Made by a program: the position numbers and the translations under genes | Shown here: positions 34,161 to 45,498 of the stretch, piece after piece | Position numbering within the stretch: position 1 is the stretch's first letter | Layout of the letters: each line of letters starts with the position of its first letter | Assembly (NCBI RefSeq): GCF_021654285.1 | Contig: NZ_JAKFZS010000030.1 | Location: forward strand, 1-64,000 | Direction of reading: 5' to 3' | DNA: 64,000 nt | Source: Pseudoalteromonas luteoviolacea | GTDB lineage: Bacteria; Pseudomonadota; Gammaproteobacteria; Enterobacterales; Alteromonadaceae | Notes under the pieces: model-generated | What the model saw: only the letters and a program-made list of their open reading frames with translations | The model's database searches: none | Told to the model about the DNA's origin: nothing

Positions 34161-35489
34161 TTGAGATTTTCCGAACTCGGCCTTGACCTACGCTTTGAGA
34201 AGCAATTACAACATCAAGGAATTAATGAGCCAACAGAGATCCAAGCTCATGCTATCCCTACCGCACTTGCAGGCCACGATGTTTTTGCCCAGTCAAAAAC
34301 CGGTTCAGGAAAGACCTTGGCGTTTTTATTACCTGCTGTTCAGCGTGTAATGAAACAAAAAGCGCTGAGTAAGCGCGACCCACGTGTACTCATTGTTGCT
34401 CCTACCCGTGAACTTGCTAACCAAGTATTTTCACAGTGTCGTCTATTAATTGCAGGTACTGCAATGACAGCCACTAAGGTACTCGGTGGTGAGAACTTTA
34501 ATGATCAGGTTAAAGCGCTACGTAAAAACCCGCACTTTGTGATTGGCACACCGGGTCGTATTACTGACCATCTAGAGCAGCAATCCCTGCGTTTGTCTGG
34601 CCTTGAGCTACTTATTTTTGATGAAGCAGACCGAATGCTTGATTTGGGTTTTGACAAGCAACTTAATGCGATTAACAGCCAAGCTGATCACCGCCTGCGT
34701 CAAACTATGTTGTTCTCAGCGACCTTAGAGCACGCGCAAGTTGAAATTACTGCCAAAGCACTTTTACAGTCTCCAAAAAAGATTTTATTAAGTGGCAGTA
34801 ACGAAAAACACGGCGACATTCAACAAGCGCTGTATTTCGCAGACCACCTTGATCACAAAGAAGCGTTACTTAAACACTTTGTTCAACAAGACGAAGTTGG
34901 CCAGTGCATCATCTTTACCGCGACCCGCCAAGACACTACGCGTTTAAGTGAGCTGTTAAATGAGATGGACATCAAAGCAATTGGCCTCGCAGGTGATTTA
35001 GCGCAAAACAAGCGCCTAGATATCATGGATGCATTCAGCCGTGGCATTTATAAAGTGTTAGTGACTACCGATGTCGCTTCACGTGGTCTTGACCTATTAA
35101 ACGTGACGCACGTAATCAACTTTGACCTACCAAAGCAAGCGGAAGAATACGTTCACCGTATCGGTCGTACAGGACGCGCAGGATTTAAAGGCACTGCGGC
35201 GTCACTGGTTGGTCCAAAAGACTGGAAGAGCTATAAAGCGATTGCACAGTACTTAAAAGAAGAACTGACTTTCCACACAGTAGAAGGTTTAGAAGGTAAG
35301 TTTAAAGGCTTTAAAGAAAAGCCTAAAAAACCTGCTTATAAAGGTAAGAAGCCGCAAAAAGCAAATAAGCCAGAACAAAAGCGTAAGTTTACTAAAAAGC
35401 CTAAAGTGCCGAAAAAACCGATTGCAGCACCATTTGATGTGGATGGTCATGCACCACTTCGCAGAAAACCAAAGCCAACTGAGGAATAA
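34161..35489 (+). CDS. DEAD-box RNA helicase
   Basis: A 442-residue ATP-dependent RNA helicase. In order: Q motif GINEPTEIQAHAIP, Walker A AQSKTGSGKT, motif Ia PTRELANQ, motif Ib TPGR, DEAD box FDEADRMLDLGF, SAT, motif IV IIFTATR, motif V TDVASRGLD and HRIGRTGRAG. The last ~70 residues are Lys/Pro-rich (KPKKPAYKGKKPQKANK and onward), an RNA-binding tail. I use a TTG start at 34161 (MRFSELGL), preceded by GGAGAAAG at 34148; a TTG five codons earlier is the alternative. The specific role (ribosome assembly or cold shock) is not decided. Confidence 0.9.
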   Translation: MRFSELGLDLRFEKQLQHQGINEPTEIQAHAIPTALAGHDVFAQSKTGSGKTLAFLLPAVQRVMKQKALSKRDPRVLIVAPTRELANQVFSQCRLLIAGTAMTATKVLGGENFNDQVKALRKNPHFVIGTPGRITDHLEQQSLRLSGLELLIFDEADRMLDLGFDKQLNAINSQADHRLRQTMLFSATLEHAQVEITAKALLQSPKKILLSGSNEKHGDIQQALYFADHLDHKEALLKHFVQQDEVGQCIIFTATRQDTTRLSELLNEMDIKAIGLAGDLAQNKRLDIMDAFSRGIYKVLVTTDVASRGLDLLNVTHVINFDLPKQAEEYVHRIGRTGRAGFKGTAASLVGPKDWKSYKAIAQYLKEELTFHTVEGLEGKFKGFKEKPKKPAYKGKKPQKANKPEQKRKFTKKPKVPKKPIAAPFDVDGHAPLRRKPKPTEE

Positions 35490-35492
35490 ACC

Positions 35493-36320
35493 ATGCTAGG
35501 AACTAAGCAATTTTTAATGATTGAAGAGATCTGTGCAGAAGGCGCATACCTCGACGGCAAAGAGCTTGGCGATGTATTTTTGCCTTTGGATGAAAAGCCT
35601 GAATATTTAGAAGAAGGCGATAACGTCGAAGTCTTTATTTACTCAGATAACCAAGGTCATGCCTGTGCAACTACCAAAGATCCCATTGCACAAGTAGGTG
35701 AGTTTGCCTTACTTCGTGTGAAGCAAATTAACAAAGTTGGTGCATTTATGGACTTGGGCATCGCAAAAGATGTACTAGCGCCATACAACGAGCAAAAGCC
35801 AAAAATGCGTGAAGGCTATAGCTACCTAGTAAAGCTTTATTTGGACAATGCCAGCAAGCGTTTATGCGCTTCAAGTAACCTCAATAAGTTTGTTAATAAA
35901 ACACCTGCGAATTACGAGAAAAACCAAGAAGTCGATTTAATCGTGGCTGCTAAAACAGATCTTGGCTACAAAGTGGTTATTAATGAAACGCACTTTGGCA
36001 TGGTGTTCTTTAATACGGTATTTAAGCGTATGTACATCGGCCAGCGTATGAAAGGCTTTATTAAGCAAGTACGCGAAGGCGACAAAATTGATGTGCTACT
36101 TGAAAAGCCGGGGATCGAGAAGATTTCAGGCCTTGGTGAGCAAATCCTTGCCAAGCTAGAAGAAAACAACGGCTTTTTACCTTTAGGTGACAAGTCAGAC
36201 CCTCAACTTATCAAGCAAGCTTTCTCAACCAGTAAAGCTAACTTTAAAAAAGCCATTGGTGGCTTATTTAAGCAAGGCAAGATTGATATCGAAGCGAACT
36301 CAATTTCACTTCGAAAATAG
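35493..36320 (+). CDS. CvfB-like S1 RNA-binding protein
   Basis: A 275-residue protein matching the CvfB/YitL family: three S1-type RNA-binding domains (DKSDNQGHA region, GEFALLRVKQINKVGAFMDLGIAKDVLAPY, and GFIKQVREGDKIDVLLEKPG) followed by a winged-helix end (AIGGLFKQGKIDIEANSISL). Family members bind RNA and affect expression of virulence and other genes. It begins three bases after the helicase stop with a shared ribosome region, so the pair is probably one transcript. Confidence 0.88.
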   Translation: MLGTKQFLMIEEICAEGAYLDGKELGDVFLPLDEKPEYLEEGDNVEVFIYSDNQGHACATTKDPIAQVGEFALLRVKQINKVGAFMDLGIAKDVLAPYNEQKPKMREGYSYLVKLYLDNASKRLCASSNLNKFVNKTPANYEKNQEVDLIVAAKTDLGYKVVINETHFGMVFFNTVFKRMYIGQRMKGFIKQVREGDKIDVLLEKPGIEKISGLGEQILAKLEENNGFLPLGDKSDPQLIKQAFSTSKANFKKAIGGLFKQGKIDIEANSISLRK

Positions 36321-36345
36321 TCTTTTTGGTGACTTGAACCTTGCT

Positions 36346-36801
36346 TTAAGTCACCTCTCCTATCTCGTTTATTACTTTAATAAAATCATAATGTTGTACT
36401 GATATCCGTGTTTGGTAATAGTACTGTGTCGGTTTAACGCCCGGTAGGCAATAAAGATTAACTTTTGCTCTATACGCCTCGCCAACAACTTCTACTTGTT
36501 TATTCAAAAAGAACACCTCAGGACTTTGTCCATGCAGTTCAGTAAGCTGTTTTATTTCCTCTAAATCCAGTACGATTGCAACACTGCGCCTATCACGATA
36601 ATCATCTTCAGTATTTAAAAATACAACACTTCCTCGCCTTGCGGCAGACTTAACTTTAAAACGATAAACGCCATAAATAGAGTTTGGTGCGGCTGCTTCT
36701 GTTTTGGCTATTAAGTCCATCGTTTTAGGTGCATCGTAGACATTGCTTGGCATGCAAGCCTCTAGAAATAAAACTAAAATACTAGGTAGAGCTCCTTTCA
36801 T
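36346..36801 (-). CDS. Hypothetical lipoprotein-like protein
   Basis: A 151-residue protein. The leader MKGALPSILVLFLEACMPS has a plausible but imperfect lipobox (LEAC). The mature part has strands such as IYGVYRFKVKSAARRGSVVFL and VEVVGEAYRAKVNLYCLPG. I recognise no family. It converges with the CvfB gene and starts after an AAAGGAG site. Confidence 0.6.
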   Translation of the reverse strand: MKGALPSILVLFLEACMPSNVYDAPKTMDLIAKTEAAAPNSIYGVYRFKVKSAARRGSVVFLNTEDDYRDRRSVAIVLDLEEIKQLTELHGQSPEVFFLNKQVEVVGEAYRAKVNLYCLPGVKPTQYYYQTRISVQHYDFIKVINEIGEVT

Positions 36802-37020
36802 TATTTTCCCTCATGCTTTTATATATCGAGAAAATATCTTAAAGGTATATTGTTGAATAATTATTTTGGTTTGATAACAAGGAGCGTTGTATGGTGTGAG
36901 TAATAAGGAAGCTGTTTTACGAACTATATCGGTGTCCCCCTCCTAAAGGCCTATGCTATTTCACTCGTATTAAACGGCCTGATAGTTGTAATCAGACCGT
37001 ACCACTCATAATGCTGGAAA

Positions 37021-38118
37021 TTACAACGCAAATCCTTCGATATATTCTGCTGCTATTTTATCGGTAAAATGAATAGGTAGAGCACCAGCAAGGTTTGTTA
37101 GCACAACCACAGATACATTATCTTCTGGGTAATACACCATGGTTACCGCGTTACCGCCGCTGGCACTGACCGCAGGGTGATTTTCTCTGTCTATTACTTG
37201 CCAGCCAATGGCATAACCATTTTGCAGCTTGTCAAAGCCTCTAATGGTGCCATCATTTAGCACCACCGGTGCCCAAAGCCCATCCAGGTTTTTAGTCAGT
37301 TTTTTGTTTGTCAGTGCAATCAGGTAATTGGCCAATTCTGTCGCAGTTGAATTCATACCTGCTGCGGTTCTCATCATGTATGAAAACTGACCCTGAATAT
37401 TGATAAAGCGCTTGTTTTGACCATCATAAACGTACTGCTGCGCCTGATCCTTAATCACTGGTGTCATATATTCAAAACCAGCGTCGGCGGTTAAGTTCAT
37501 CTTGGCGCGTTTTAACTGATGCTCTGTTATAAACTCAATAAAGTTACCATCAACGTATTTATCAATAATTTTACCGACAATCACATAACCCGTTTGGTTA
37601 TAAGAAAATTGGCTATTCACTTCAGACGCCATAGGTAATGTTTGCACTTTATCCCAAGACGCTTTTGGGTTACCTCTGACAATTAAGTCTATGTTATGTC
37701 CGCTTAAAATCCTTGGTAAACCAGAGGTGTGGGCCATCAGGTGTTTAATTTTAATCTTTTGCCACGCATTGGGTAAATCTGGTAAATGCTTGCCAATTTC
37801 ATCATCAATTGACAATATGCCTTGCTCCTCCAATTGCATTAAGGCAACCCCTGTGAAGGCTTTGGTCATTGAATTTATCGAAAAAATGGAGCTATTTTTA
37901 ACCGGTACGTCATGTTGTAAGTTAGCCAAACCATAGCTTTGGGCTGTTACGATTTTATTGTTCTTTACCACTGCAAGTTGCAACCCAGGAATATTGCGTT
38001 TTTCCATGGTGTGTTTTATTAGGTCATCAACGGAGTTAGCGTATGCAGACAATGTCGTGCTAGCAATTATTGTGTAGAGTGCGGCAAATCTGGCCGATTT
38101 GAAAACCGATGTCATCAT
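37021..38118 (-). CDS. Serine hydrolase, class C beta-lactamase/PBP family
   Basis: A 365-residue secreted enzyme. A signal peptide (ALYTIIASTTLSAYA, cut near residue 27) precedes the serine motif SMTKAFTG (Ser about residue 82, Lys+3), then a YSYNQTGY tyrosine motif (about residues 168-175) and, near the C-terminus, the SGG-type block SASGGNAVTM. The fold is shared by AmpC, D-aminopeptidases and esterases; the sequence does not identify which one, and a true beta-lactamase is unlikely given the weak KTG-type region. It is a single gene. Confidence 0.88.
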   Translation of the reverse strand: MMTSVFKSARFAALYTIIASTTLSAYANSVDDLIKHTMEKRNIPGLQLAVVKNNKIVTAQSYGLANLQHDVPVKNSSIFSINSMTKAFTGVALMQLEEQGILSIDDEIGKHLPDLPNAWQKIKIKHLMAHTSGLPRILSGHNIDLIVRGNPKASWDKVQTLPMASEVNSQFSYNQTGYVIVGKIIDKYVDGNFIEFITEHQLKRAKMNLTADAGFEYMTPVIKDQAQQYVYDGQNKRFINIQGQFSYMMRTAAGMNSTATELANYLIALTNKKLTKNLDGLWAPVVLNDGTIRGFDKLQNGYAIGWQVIDRENHPAVSASGGNAVTMVYYPEDNVSVVVLTNLAGALPIHFTDKIAAEYIEGFAL

Positions 38119-38230
38119 CCGTATGTTGTCCTTGTTTTTAATAAATATTCACAAGGAGGATACAATAAATAACATCTTACAGTAAGTGAAGCGTGCCTAT
38201 TTATTCCATAAATAAGAATAAAATAGTGAA

Positions 38231-38268
38231 AACGACCATACCCTTAATTTAGAATGGCCGTTTTTTGT
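38231..38268. terminator. Hairpin terminator between the serine hydrolase and DUF6435 genes
   Basis: AACGACCAT (38231-38239) pairs with ATGGCCGTT (38254-38262; one mismatch), with T-runs on both exit sides. Its position suggests it ends the minus-strand DUF6435 transcript. Confidence 0.55.
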
Positions 38269-38294
38269 GCGTTATTAATCTTAACAACTTCAAG

Positions 38295-38471
38295 CTAATT
38301 GCTTTTATTTTGCAATGTCTCAATCTCTTTCCAAATAGCCTCAGCTTCAGCTGTTAACATGGCATAGCCCTTAATGTCTCCATTTCTTTGCGCATGCATA
38401 CCTTGCTCAAGCTTTTTGTCGTAAATCTTTCTGAGTTTTTTTACTGGGTCAGGTTTTAAAAATCCAAACAT
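38295..38471 (-). CDS. DUF6435 small protein
   Basis: A 58-residue protein, MFGFLKPDPVKKLRKIYDKK at the start, with the middle GMHAQRNGDIKGYAMLTAEA and end WKEIETLQNK. This matches the small helical DUF6435 family of marine gammaproteobacteria (pattern MFxFLKxDPxKKL ... QRNGDIxxYxxLxxEAExI). The function is unknown. An AAAGG site precedes the ATG. Confidence 0.85.
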   Translation of the reverse strand: MFGFLKPDPVKKLRKIYDKKLEQGMHAQRNGDIKGYAMLTAEAEAIWKEIETLQNKSN

Positions 38472-38565
38472 ACCTTTATCTCGTGTTAGTCTTTTCTCAC
38501 TAAACGAATTGAGTAACGGTATGGATCAGTTGTGCTTTTTAATTCACTAAGATATTTAAATCAAA

Positions 38566-38922
38566 CTACTGCGTTTCTGACCAGACAGCGAATTCATTAC
38601 CGCTTGGCTCTACAAAGTGAAAGCGACAGCCGCCCGGAAATTCAAAGATAGGTTTTACAACTTCACCGCCATTTTCAACTACCTTTGCCTGTGTTGCCTT
38701 AATATCACTACTGTAAAATACCAATAGCGCGCCACCACTTGCAACTTGGCTGGACATTTCCGCTTTATAAAAGCCCCCATCTAACCCTTGGTTTGTAAAA
38801 GCAGTATATTCAGGGCCGTAATCGACGAACTCCCAACCAAAAACCTGAGTAAAGAAAGCTTTTGTCGCTTGCAAATCATTTGCAGCAAACTCCACATAAT
38901 TGAGTTTTTCATGTTGATTCAT
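38566..38922 (-). CDS. VOC (glyoxalase-like) family protein
   Basis: A 118-residue protein with one vicinal-oxygen-chelate module: NYVEFAANDLQATKAFFTQVFGWEF at the start, the QGLDGGFY loop, GGALLVFYSSDIKATQAKVVENGGEV, and EPSGNEFAVW at the end. The metal-binding His/Glu set of glyoxalase I is incomplete, so it probably acts on or binds another small molecule. Confidence 0.88.
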   Translation of the reverse strand: MNQHEKLNYVEFAANDLQATKAFFTQVFGWEFVDYGPEYTAFTNQGLDGGFYKAEMSSQVASGGALLVFYSSDIKATQAKVVENGGEVVKPIFEFPGGCRFHFVEPSGNEFAVWSETQ

Positions 38923-39107
38923 GATTGTTTTCCCCCAAGTTTGACTAATTTTTTTAGTGATAATTACGACAAACTTGTGTCATTAGTTACCCGTGCCCGG
39001 CCTTTTTTCTTTTGGGAGTTGATCTCCACCACTTCGAACAGATATATGCTTTAACAGACTGCCGCATTTGAACACTCTAGTGGCAAATCATACAGTCTAT
39101 GAGCTTA

Positions 39108-39491
39108 TCAAACCTCAGCGTTAACATGCCACCATTTCGGCTTTTTTGATACATAAGAATGTGAGGTTGGCCTAAGTGCGACTCTATTGGGCGAATCAAA
39201 AGTGCCGAGCACTAAAGCAATCACTGGGTCGTCATCTATGGCCCCTAATGTGCTACCACACACGTCGCAAAAGCTACGTGATGAATAGTCTGAAGAACGC
39301 CAAATTTTCGGAATTCCCCCCGGTCCAACCCAGTTAACGTCTTTTTTATCAAACTCAACCCATACTTGAGTTAATGAACCGCTATGACGCTGACACATTT
39401 TACACGAGCAAGTATGTGGATTACGCGCTTCACCTGTTGCGACAAATCGAATGTTTCCGCACAAGCACCCGCCATTATATTGACTTTTCAT
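39108..39491 (-). CDS. GFA family zinc protein
   Basis: A 127-residue protein with the GFA Cys set: GGCLCGNIRF, CSCKMCQRHSG and FCDVCGSTLGA. It is a second GFA protein in the window. Formaldehyde- or thiol-related activity is unproven for most of the family. An AAGGGA-type site lies before the ATG. Confidence 0.85.
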   Translation of the reverse strand: MKSQYNGGCLCGNIRFVATGEARNPHTCSCKMCQRHSGSLTQVWVEFDKKDVNWVGPGGIPKIWRSSDYSSRSFCDVCGSTLGAIDDDPVIALVLGTFDSPNRVALRPTSHSYVSKKPKWWHVNAEV

Positions 39492-39605
39492 TCATTCCCT
39501 TACGCGTTGGGTTTATATTTTTATTAATCTTAACCGGTCATTTTTGACCTAGTAATAATACTTCTAATTTTTAAAATATATAATCATTTAAAATGGAATC
39601 ATATA

Positions 39606-39726
39606 ATGAAAGTTAAGGAATTACAAAACCCAACCTCCGACTCACAACTCAATGATATATTATATAAACGTGTGATATATCTTTCTAGTTCCGAAACTCA
39701 AGCATTTCCTTTATTAGAAGGCATGA
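39606..39726 (+). pseudogene. 5' part of an unknown gene cut by an IS element
   Basis: An ATG at 39606 opens a frame reading MKVKELQNPTSDSQLNDILY, then IYLSSSETQAFPLLEGM. It enters the left terminal repeat of the IS3-type element at 39727 and ends in it shortly after (stop at 39765). The native 40 codons do not match a family I know. The lost part could lie to the right of the IS cluster, but I could not find it. Confidence 0.4.
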
Positions 39727-40909
39727 TCTGCTCTAATCATACAGGGCACTTTGATAATGGAGTATAATCCAAATATCGAGTGGAAAATGACAAAAAGAAC
39801 AAATAGAAGTTATCCAACAGAGTTTAAGCAAGAAGCTGTTGCATTGGTCACAGAACAAATTCATAGCGTTGCCAAAGCAGCAGCATCCTTAGGGATCACA
39901 GATAAGTTACCATACAACTGGATAGCTAAGTTTGAAGCAGAGCAATCTGGAACAAGCCTAAATGCTGATTAGCGAGCTGAGATTTTGAAGGTTATTAATA
40001 AAAATCAATGATTAGGCACACAAAGAAGAAATCCTAAAAAATGCCTATTCCCTGTTGCTAAAGGAAACCAAACAGCGTTTAAAACGATAAAACAACTCTC
40101 GTCGATATTTCCTGTTACGCAGCTTTGTAGAGTAATTGGTGTGAGTCGCAGCACTTATTATGATTGGCTGAATAGGCCTGTGAAGTGCATCGCACCTGAG
40201 CAGCTTAATCTATATCTAAGCGCCAAAGCGATTTTAAAAGCAGCCGAAATAGCTTGGGTTACCGAGAATTAAAGAAACAGTTATGCAAGAAAGACTTTCA
40301 GGTGAGTAATTATAGAGTTCAACAGTTCATGAAAAAGCTCAGCTTAATTGTGATACAATGGGTTGCCTATAAGGTAGCGACGAAGCGCAAACACAGTGAT
40401 AGCGTGGCTGATAACTTATTGTATCAAAAGTTCAATCCTGTAGCAGCAAATCAAGTTTGGACTGGTGATGTCACGTACTTGAGAACGGGTGAAGGCTGAA
40501 TGTACCTAGTAATGGATTTATACTCCTGACGAATTGACGGCTGACACATTGATAAGCGCATGACGACAGACTTAGTAAGTAAAGCGATTATAAAAGCGCA
40601 TAATTTGCGCCCACCACCAATAGGTTTAGTGTACCATTCAGGTCGGGGTCACAATACACCAGTTCGGGACAGCATGGGAGATGTAGGTGCTTGTTGGGAT
40701 AACGCGGTTGCAGAACGCTTCTTCGGGTACTTAAAGTATGATTGGTTGTTAAAAGTGCCTCAGCCAACACGAAAATATATGAGAACAGACGTAGCCGCGT
40801 ATATACACTATTACAACTTAGAAAGATTGCATACTGCTAATGGTGATTTATCGCCAGCGGAGTATGAGCTAAGTTCTTTAAGAAAAGTGTCCTGATTTAG
40901 TTGTGCAGA
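39727..40909 (+). mobile_element. Decayed IS3-family element
   Basis: Imperfect terminal repeats lie at 39727-39749 (TCTGCTCTAATCATACAGGG) and 40887-40909 (its inverse-like copy; about 16 of 23 bases pair). The length of ~1180 bases fits an IS3-family element. It carries the broken orfA and orfB listed next and has truncated the small ORF at 39606. Confidence 0.7.
39787..40895 (+). pseudogene. IS3-family transposase OrfA/OrfB remnants
   Basis: The OrfA remnant (TKRTNRSYPTEFKQEAVALV, a helix-turn-helix of the IS3 type) stops after LNAD at 39972. OrfB pieces follow: a Pro/Arg-rich lead-in, then GYRELKKQLCKKDFQVSNYR, VWTGDVTYLRTGEG (first catalytic Asp) and GACWDNAVAERFFGYLKYD (the DDE glutamate block), ending near 40895. 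Several stops and frame changes separate them, so no working transposase is made. Confidence 0.8.
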
Positions 40910-40919
40910 ACAAACCTCA

Positions 40920-41222
40920 ATGGAAGATATCGAGATACAGAAAAAATTAGATGTCTTAGCATTAGCAGACAAGCTTGGCAACGTATCCGAAGCTGCTATG
41001 CTCAGTGGTGTATCAAGAGACACCATTTACCGCCACAGGCGACTCATCAAAGAAGGCGGAATTGACGCGCTAAGGCGGCAAGAGACACCTGATTTACGAT
41101 ATAAAAATAGAACCGAAGAAGAACTAGAAAAAGTCGTTATAGACTTCAGCCTTAAAAACCCTCACCTAGGCCAAGCTCAAATATCTCGTCAGCTCAAGGC
41201 TAAAATGGACATTGAAATCAGT
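40920..41222 (+). pseudogene. IS481-type transposase, 5' part (interrupted)
   Basis: About 101 codons: a helix-turn-helix start (ADKLGNVSEAAMLSGVSRDT) and the beginning of the IS481 core, cut after MDIEIS by the insertion of another IS481-type element. The frame resumes at 42432 with SPAGVRYLWLREN. Confidence 0.75.
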
Positions 41223-42431
41223 TGAATTAGTCTCGACTTCATCTGACATTTCGATTTGAAAAATTGAGAGTTACCCGTTTTGATAAAGGTGTCGAATCTT
41301 TTAATCAAAACAACTTAAAGGTGGTAACTCTCATGTTACATACTAACAACCCAATCATTAAACACAAAACTGGTTTGCTTAATCTTGCTGAAGAATTAGG
41401 TAATGTTTCTAAAGCCTGTAAAGTTATGGGCGTTTCAAGAGATACATTTTATCGATATCAAGAGCTGGTCGAAGATGGCGGGCTCGATGCGTTAGTTGAT
41501 AAAAGTCGTAAGTCTCCAAACATTAAAAACAGAGTCGATGAGGCAACTGAACAAGCTGTTATAAAATATGCTGTTGATTACCCTGCTCACGGCCAACACA
41601 GAACGAGTAATGAATTAAGAAAGCAAGGTGTATTTGTATCAGGCAGTGGTGTTCGGTCGATATGGCTACGTCATAATTTAGAGAACTTTAAGAAGCGCCT
41701 GAAAGCATTGGAAGACAAAGTAGCTAACGAAGGTATTATCTTAACAGACAGCCAAATCGCTGCGCTTGAAAAAAAGAAAAATGACGATGAGGCTTGTGGC
41801 GAAATCGAAACAGCTCACCCTGGTTATCTAGGCTCACAAGATACGTTTTACGTTGGCAACCTAAAAGGTGTTGGACGTATCTATCAGCAAACATTCGTAG
41901 ATACGTACAGCAAAGTAGCTTTCGCTAAGCTCTATACCACCAAAACACCAATTACAGCGGCCGACATACTCAATGATAAGGTTCTACCTTACTTCGAACA
42001 GCATGAGTTGCCAATGCTACGCATACTCACTGACAGAGGCACGGAGTATTGCGGTAAAGTCGAGCATCATGATTACCAGTTATATTTGGCGATTAACGAT
42101 ATCGACCAAACAAAAAACTAAGGCCATGTCGCCACAGACAAACGGTATCTGTGAGCGGTTCCATAAGACAATACTAAATGAGTTTTATCAGGTTACATTC
42201 CGTAAAAAGCTATATAGCTCCCTAGAAGAATTACAAAAGGATCTGGACGAATGGATGGTTTATTACAATAATAACCGAACTCATCAAGGAAAAATGTGCT
42301 GTGGCAGAACGCCACTTGAAACATTGGAAGATGGAAAACGAATTTGGGCAGAAAAAAATTTAGCTCAAATCTAAGCTGACAGTCACCGATTGAAAAACGG
42401 GTAACTGTCAGATCAAGTCTGAGCTAGTACA
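41223..42431 (+). mobile_element. IS481-type element inserted into another IS481-type element
   Basis: Terminal inverted repeats at 41223-41248 and 42406-42431 share 19 of 26 bases (starting TGAATTAG; TGTACTAG on the other strand). Both sides are flanked by AATCAGT (41216-41222 and 42432-42438), a 7-base target duplication. Removing 41223-42438 restores the host transposase reading frame (EIS then PAGVRYLWL). Length 1209 bp. Confidence 0.85.
41333..42374 (+). pseudogene. IS481-type transposase with a one-base frameshift
   Basis: The ATG at 41333 follows AAAGGTGG. The helix-turn-helix (AEELGNVSKACKVMGVSRDT) and first core motifs (FVDTYSKVAFAKLYTTK and the TDRGTEYCG aspartate) read well until DIDQTK. 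One extra A in the run at 42112-42117 then moves the frame. The rest (AMSPQTNGICERFHKTILNE with the catalytic Glu, ending AEKNLAQI) is in the other frame. Not active as it stands. Confidence 0.85.
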
Positions 42432-42511
42432 AATCAGTCCTGCGGGTGTGCGTTATCTATGGCTACGAGAAAATATGAATACAGCCGCTCTAAGGCTGAC
42501 TAAGTTGGAGC
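42432..42511 (+). pseudogene. IS481-type transposase, resumed 3' fragment
   Basis: Codons for SPAGVRYLWLRENMNTAALR continue the frame broken at 41222 and run out by a stop shortly after TKLE. The rest of that host transposase is missing. The following stretch to 42698 holds no gene I can identify. Confidence 0.6.
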
Positions 42512-42698
42512 TACTTCCCAAGTCGACTCGAGTTGCCAACTTGGGCTGACGCTGATAATGTGATTACGTCAAAGTCGCTCTGTAATTATACCGTCAGTTT
42601 CCCTTGGTAATCACACTAATTCAACTAAGGGTTAAAGTTCTGGTGCGGATCACTGGTTGGAACTGACTTTGCTTCGGACTCCTTTAAGGTTCAAACAA

Positions 42699-43295
42699 TT
42701 ATAAATGACATATCATTTCATTCACATGCTCTTGATTAAAGCGATTGTGGTAGTGTTCAGTCCTGTAATGACATCGAACTGTTTTAAACCCGTGTTTGAC
42801 CAATATCTGTTTTGAGGCTGGGTTTTGCGACCACACGCCCGTTATTAGTATCTGCAAACCCATCTCGTTCTTGGCTATGTTTTTCAACTGCTCTAAAGCT
42901 TGTGTGGCAATACCCCTACGCCAAAAAGGGTGTGCAACCCAATAAGATACCCATGCAGATGACCTCTCTATGTTTATTTGGCCTAACCCTATTACCCCAG
43001 CAAATTGCCCCTGATACAAAATCACAAAATCTGCTCGCTCGGCATTACTTGTCGCAGCAATCATATTATCTGCATCTTTGGGTTGAAATGGATGAGGGAG
43101 ATCACAAGTACGGGCGACCTGGATATCGCTGGCGTATTTTATTAGGTCGTCTCGATGACTGGCAGATAAGGGGACCAGCTCGATTTGATTTAGCGTGGTT
43201 TGTTTATGCAATTTAGAAGATAAAGGAGGACGCTGGTGATTGATATGTTCTATCACCAGCTTTGAGGTGTTGTTTTTTTTGCGTCTTAACCGCAT
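42699..43295 (-). CDS. GNAT acetyltransferase (RimJ/RimL-like)
   Basis: A 198-residue protein with a GNAT fold: ELVPLSASHRDDLIKYASD at the substrate end, WVAHPFWRRGIATQALEQLK as the acetyl-CoA-binding motif (usual Q/RxxGxG/A replaced by RRGIA), and SQNPASKQILVKHGFK as the family's closing strand. Such enzymes acetylate an amino group of a protein or small molecule. The first ~30 residues (MRLRRKKNNTSKLVIEHINH) look unlike the family and lie across a transposase scrap, so the true start may be an internal one near LHKQTTLNQIEL. Confidence 0.82.
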   Translation of the reverse strand: MRLRRKKNNTSKLVIEHINHQRPPLSSKLHKQTTLNQIELVPLSASHRDDLIKYASDIQVARTCDLPHPFQPKDADNMIAATSNAERADFVILYQGQFAGVIGLGQINIERSSAWVSYWVAHPFWRRGIATQALEQLKNIAKNEMGLQILITGVWSQNPASKQILVKHGFKTVRCHYRTEHYHNRFNQEHVNEMICHL

Positions 43296-43423
43296 CTTTT
43301 TCTTTGTACTCCTGATTTAAGTAACTCACGTATAAGTCTATTTTGTAGTGTATCGAGTGCTCGCTCAATTCCCCCTTTGACTTGTGGTGAACTGGCGAAG
43401 ATAATCTCAATATCAAGCTCGAC
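43286..43423 (-). pseudogene. ISNCY-type transposase fragment
   Basis: Read on the minus strand, 46 codons give VELDIEIIFASSPQVKGGIERALDTLQNRLIRELLKSGVQ in short form: SSPQVKGGIERALDTLQNRL is the pattern of the ISNCY-type DDE transposase region that follows the last catalytic residue. A stop at 43286 ends it. The rest is gone. Confidence 0.6.
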
Positions 43424-43757
43424 ACAAGCCTATTGTAATAGAGATAAATGGGTGCGCTAGAAACTTTTATTAACCCTAATGTTACATGTATATTTAATGA
43501 GATCCTGACGGTATTCACCTGACAATGGCAATAGTGTAATTTGTGTTCGAGCCCCCAAAAATATACCTTTCCCACATTTATTTTTGGATGCTTTTTGACG
43601 ATAGAAATGGATCACTGAAGCCTTAAAATCACTGCCCCAATATTTTTAACTCATTGGTATTTGGTCTTCTGCGCCAAACCAATACTTAAGCCCAGAGAGC
43701 CCATCAAAGAGTAATTTACAAAAAAAAATCATAACCTTTCGTAAGATCATTATTTTG

Positions 43758-45314
<1,557 letters not shown>

Positions 45315-45498
45315 TATTTGCTCCTATTTATAAATTGAATTTTTTGATGCATTAACACAGAAATAACCAGCCAATTCGTAATTAGATGAAAGTCCGCACA
45401 ATGGACTCAAATGAGATTATCTTCATGGTATTTCAAAGTGTTTTGATGGTTAGATAAGTATGTAAACTAAGGGGTCAAATCGCTTGCTTCACAATAAG
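45315..45498. other. Gene-free gap
   Basis: About 180 bases between the poly-Gln protein gene and the end of the reverse-transcriptase pseudogene. It supplies the GGAG ribosome site of the former; I see nothing else. Confidence 0.4.

Noticed and set aside
42112..42118. A AAA AAC heptamer at the frame change of the IS481-type transposase, suggesting programmed -1 frameshifting
   Set aside because: The second half of the transposase is in the +1 frame relative to the first, not the -1 frame, so slipping on this heptamer would not join them. A one-base insertion is the simpler explanation.
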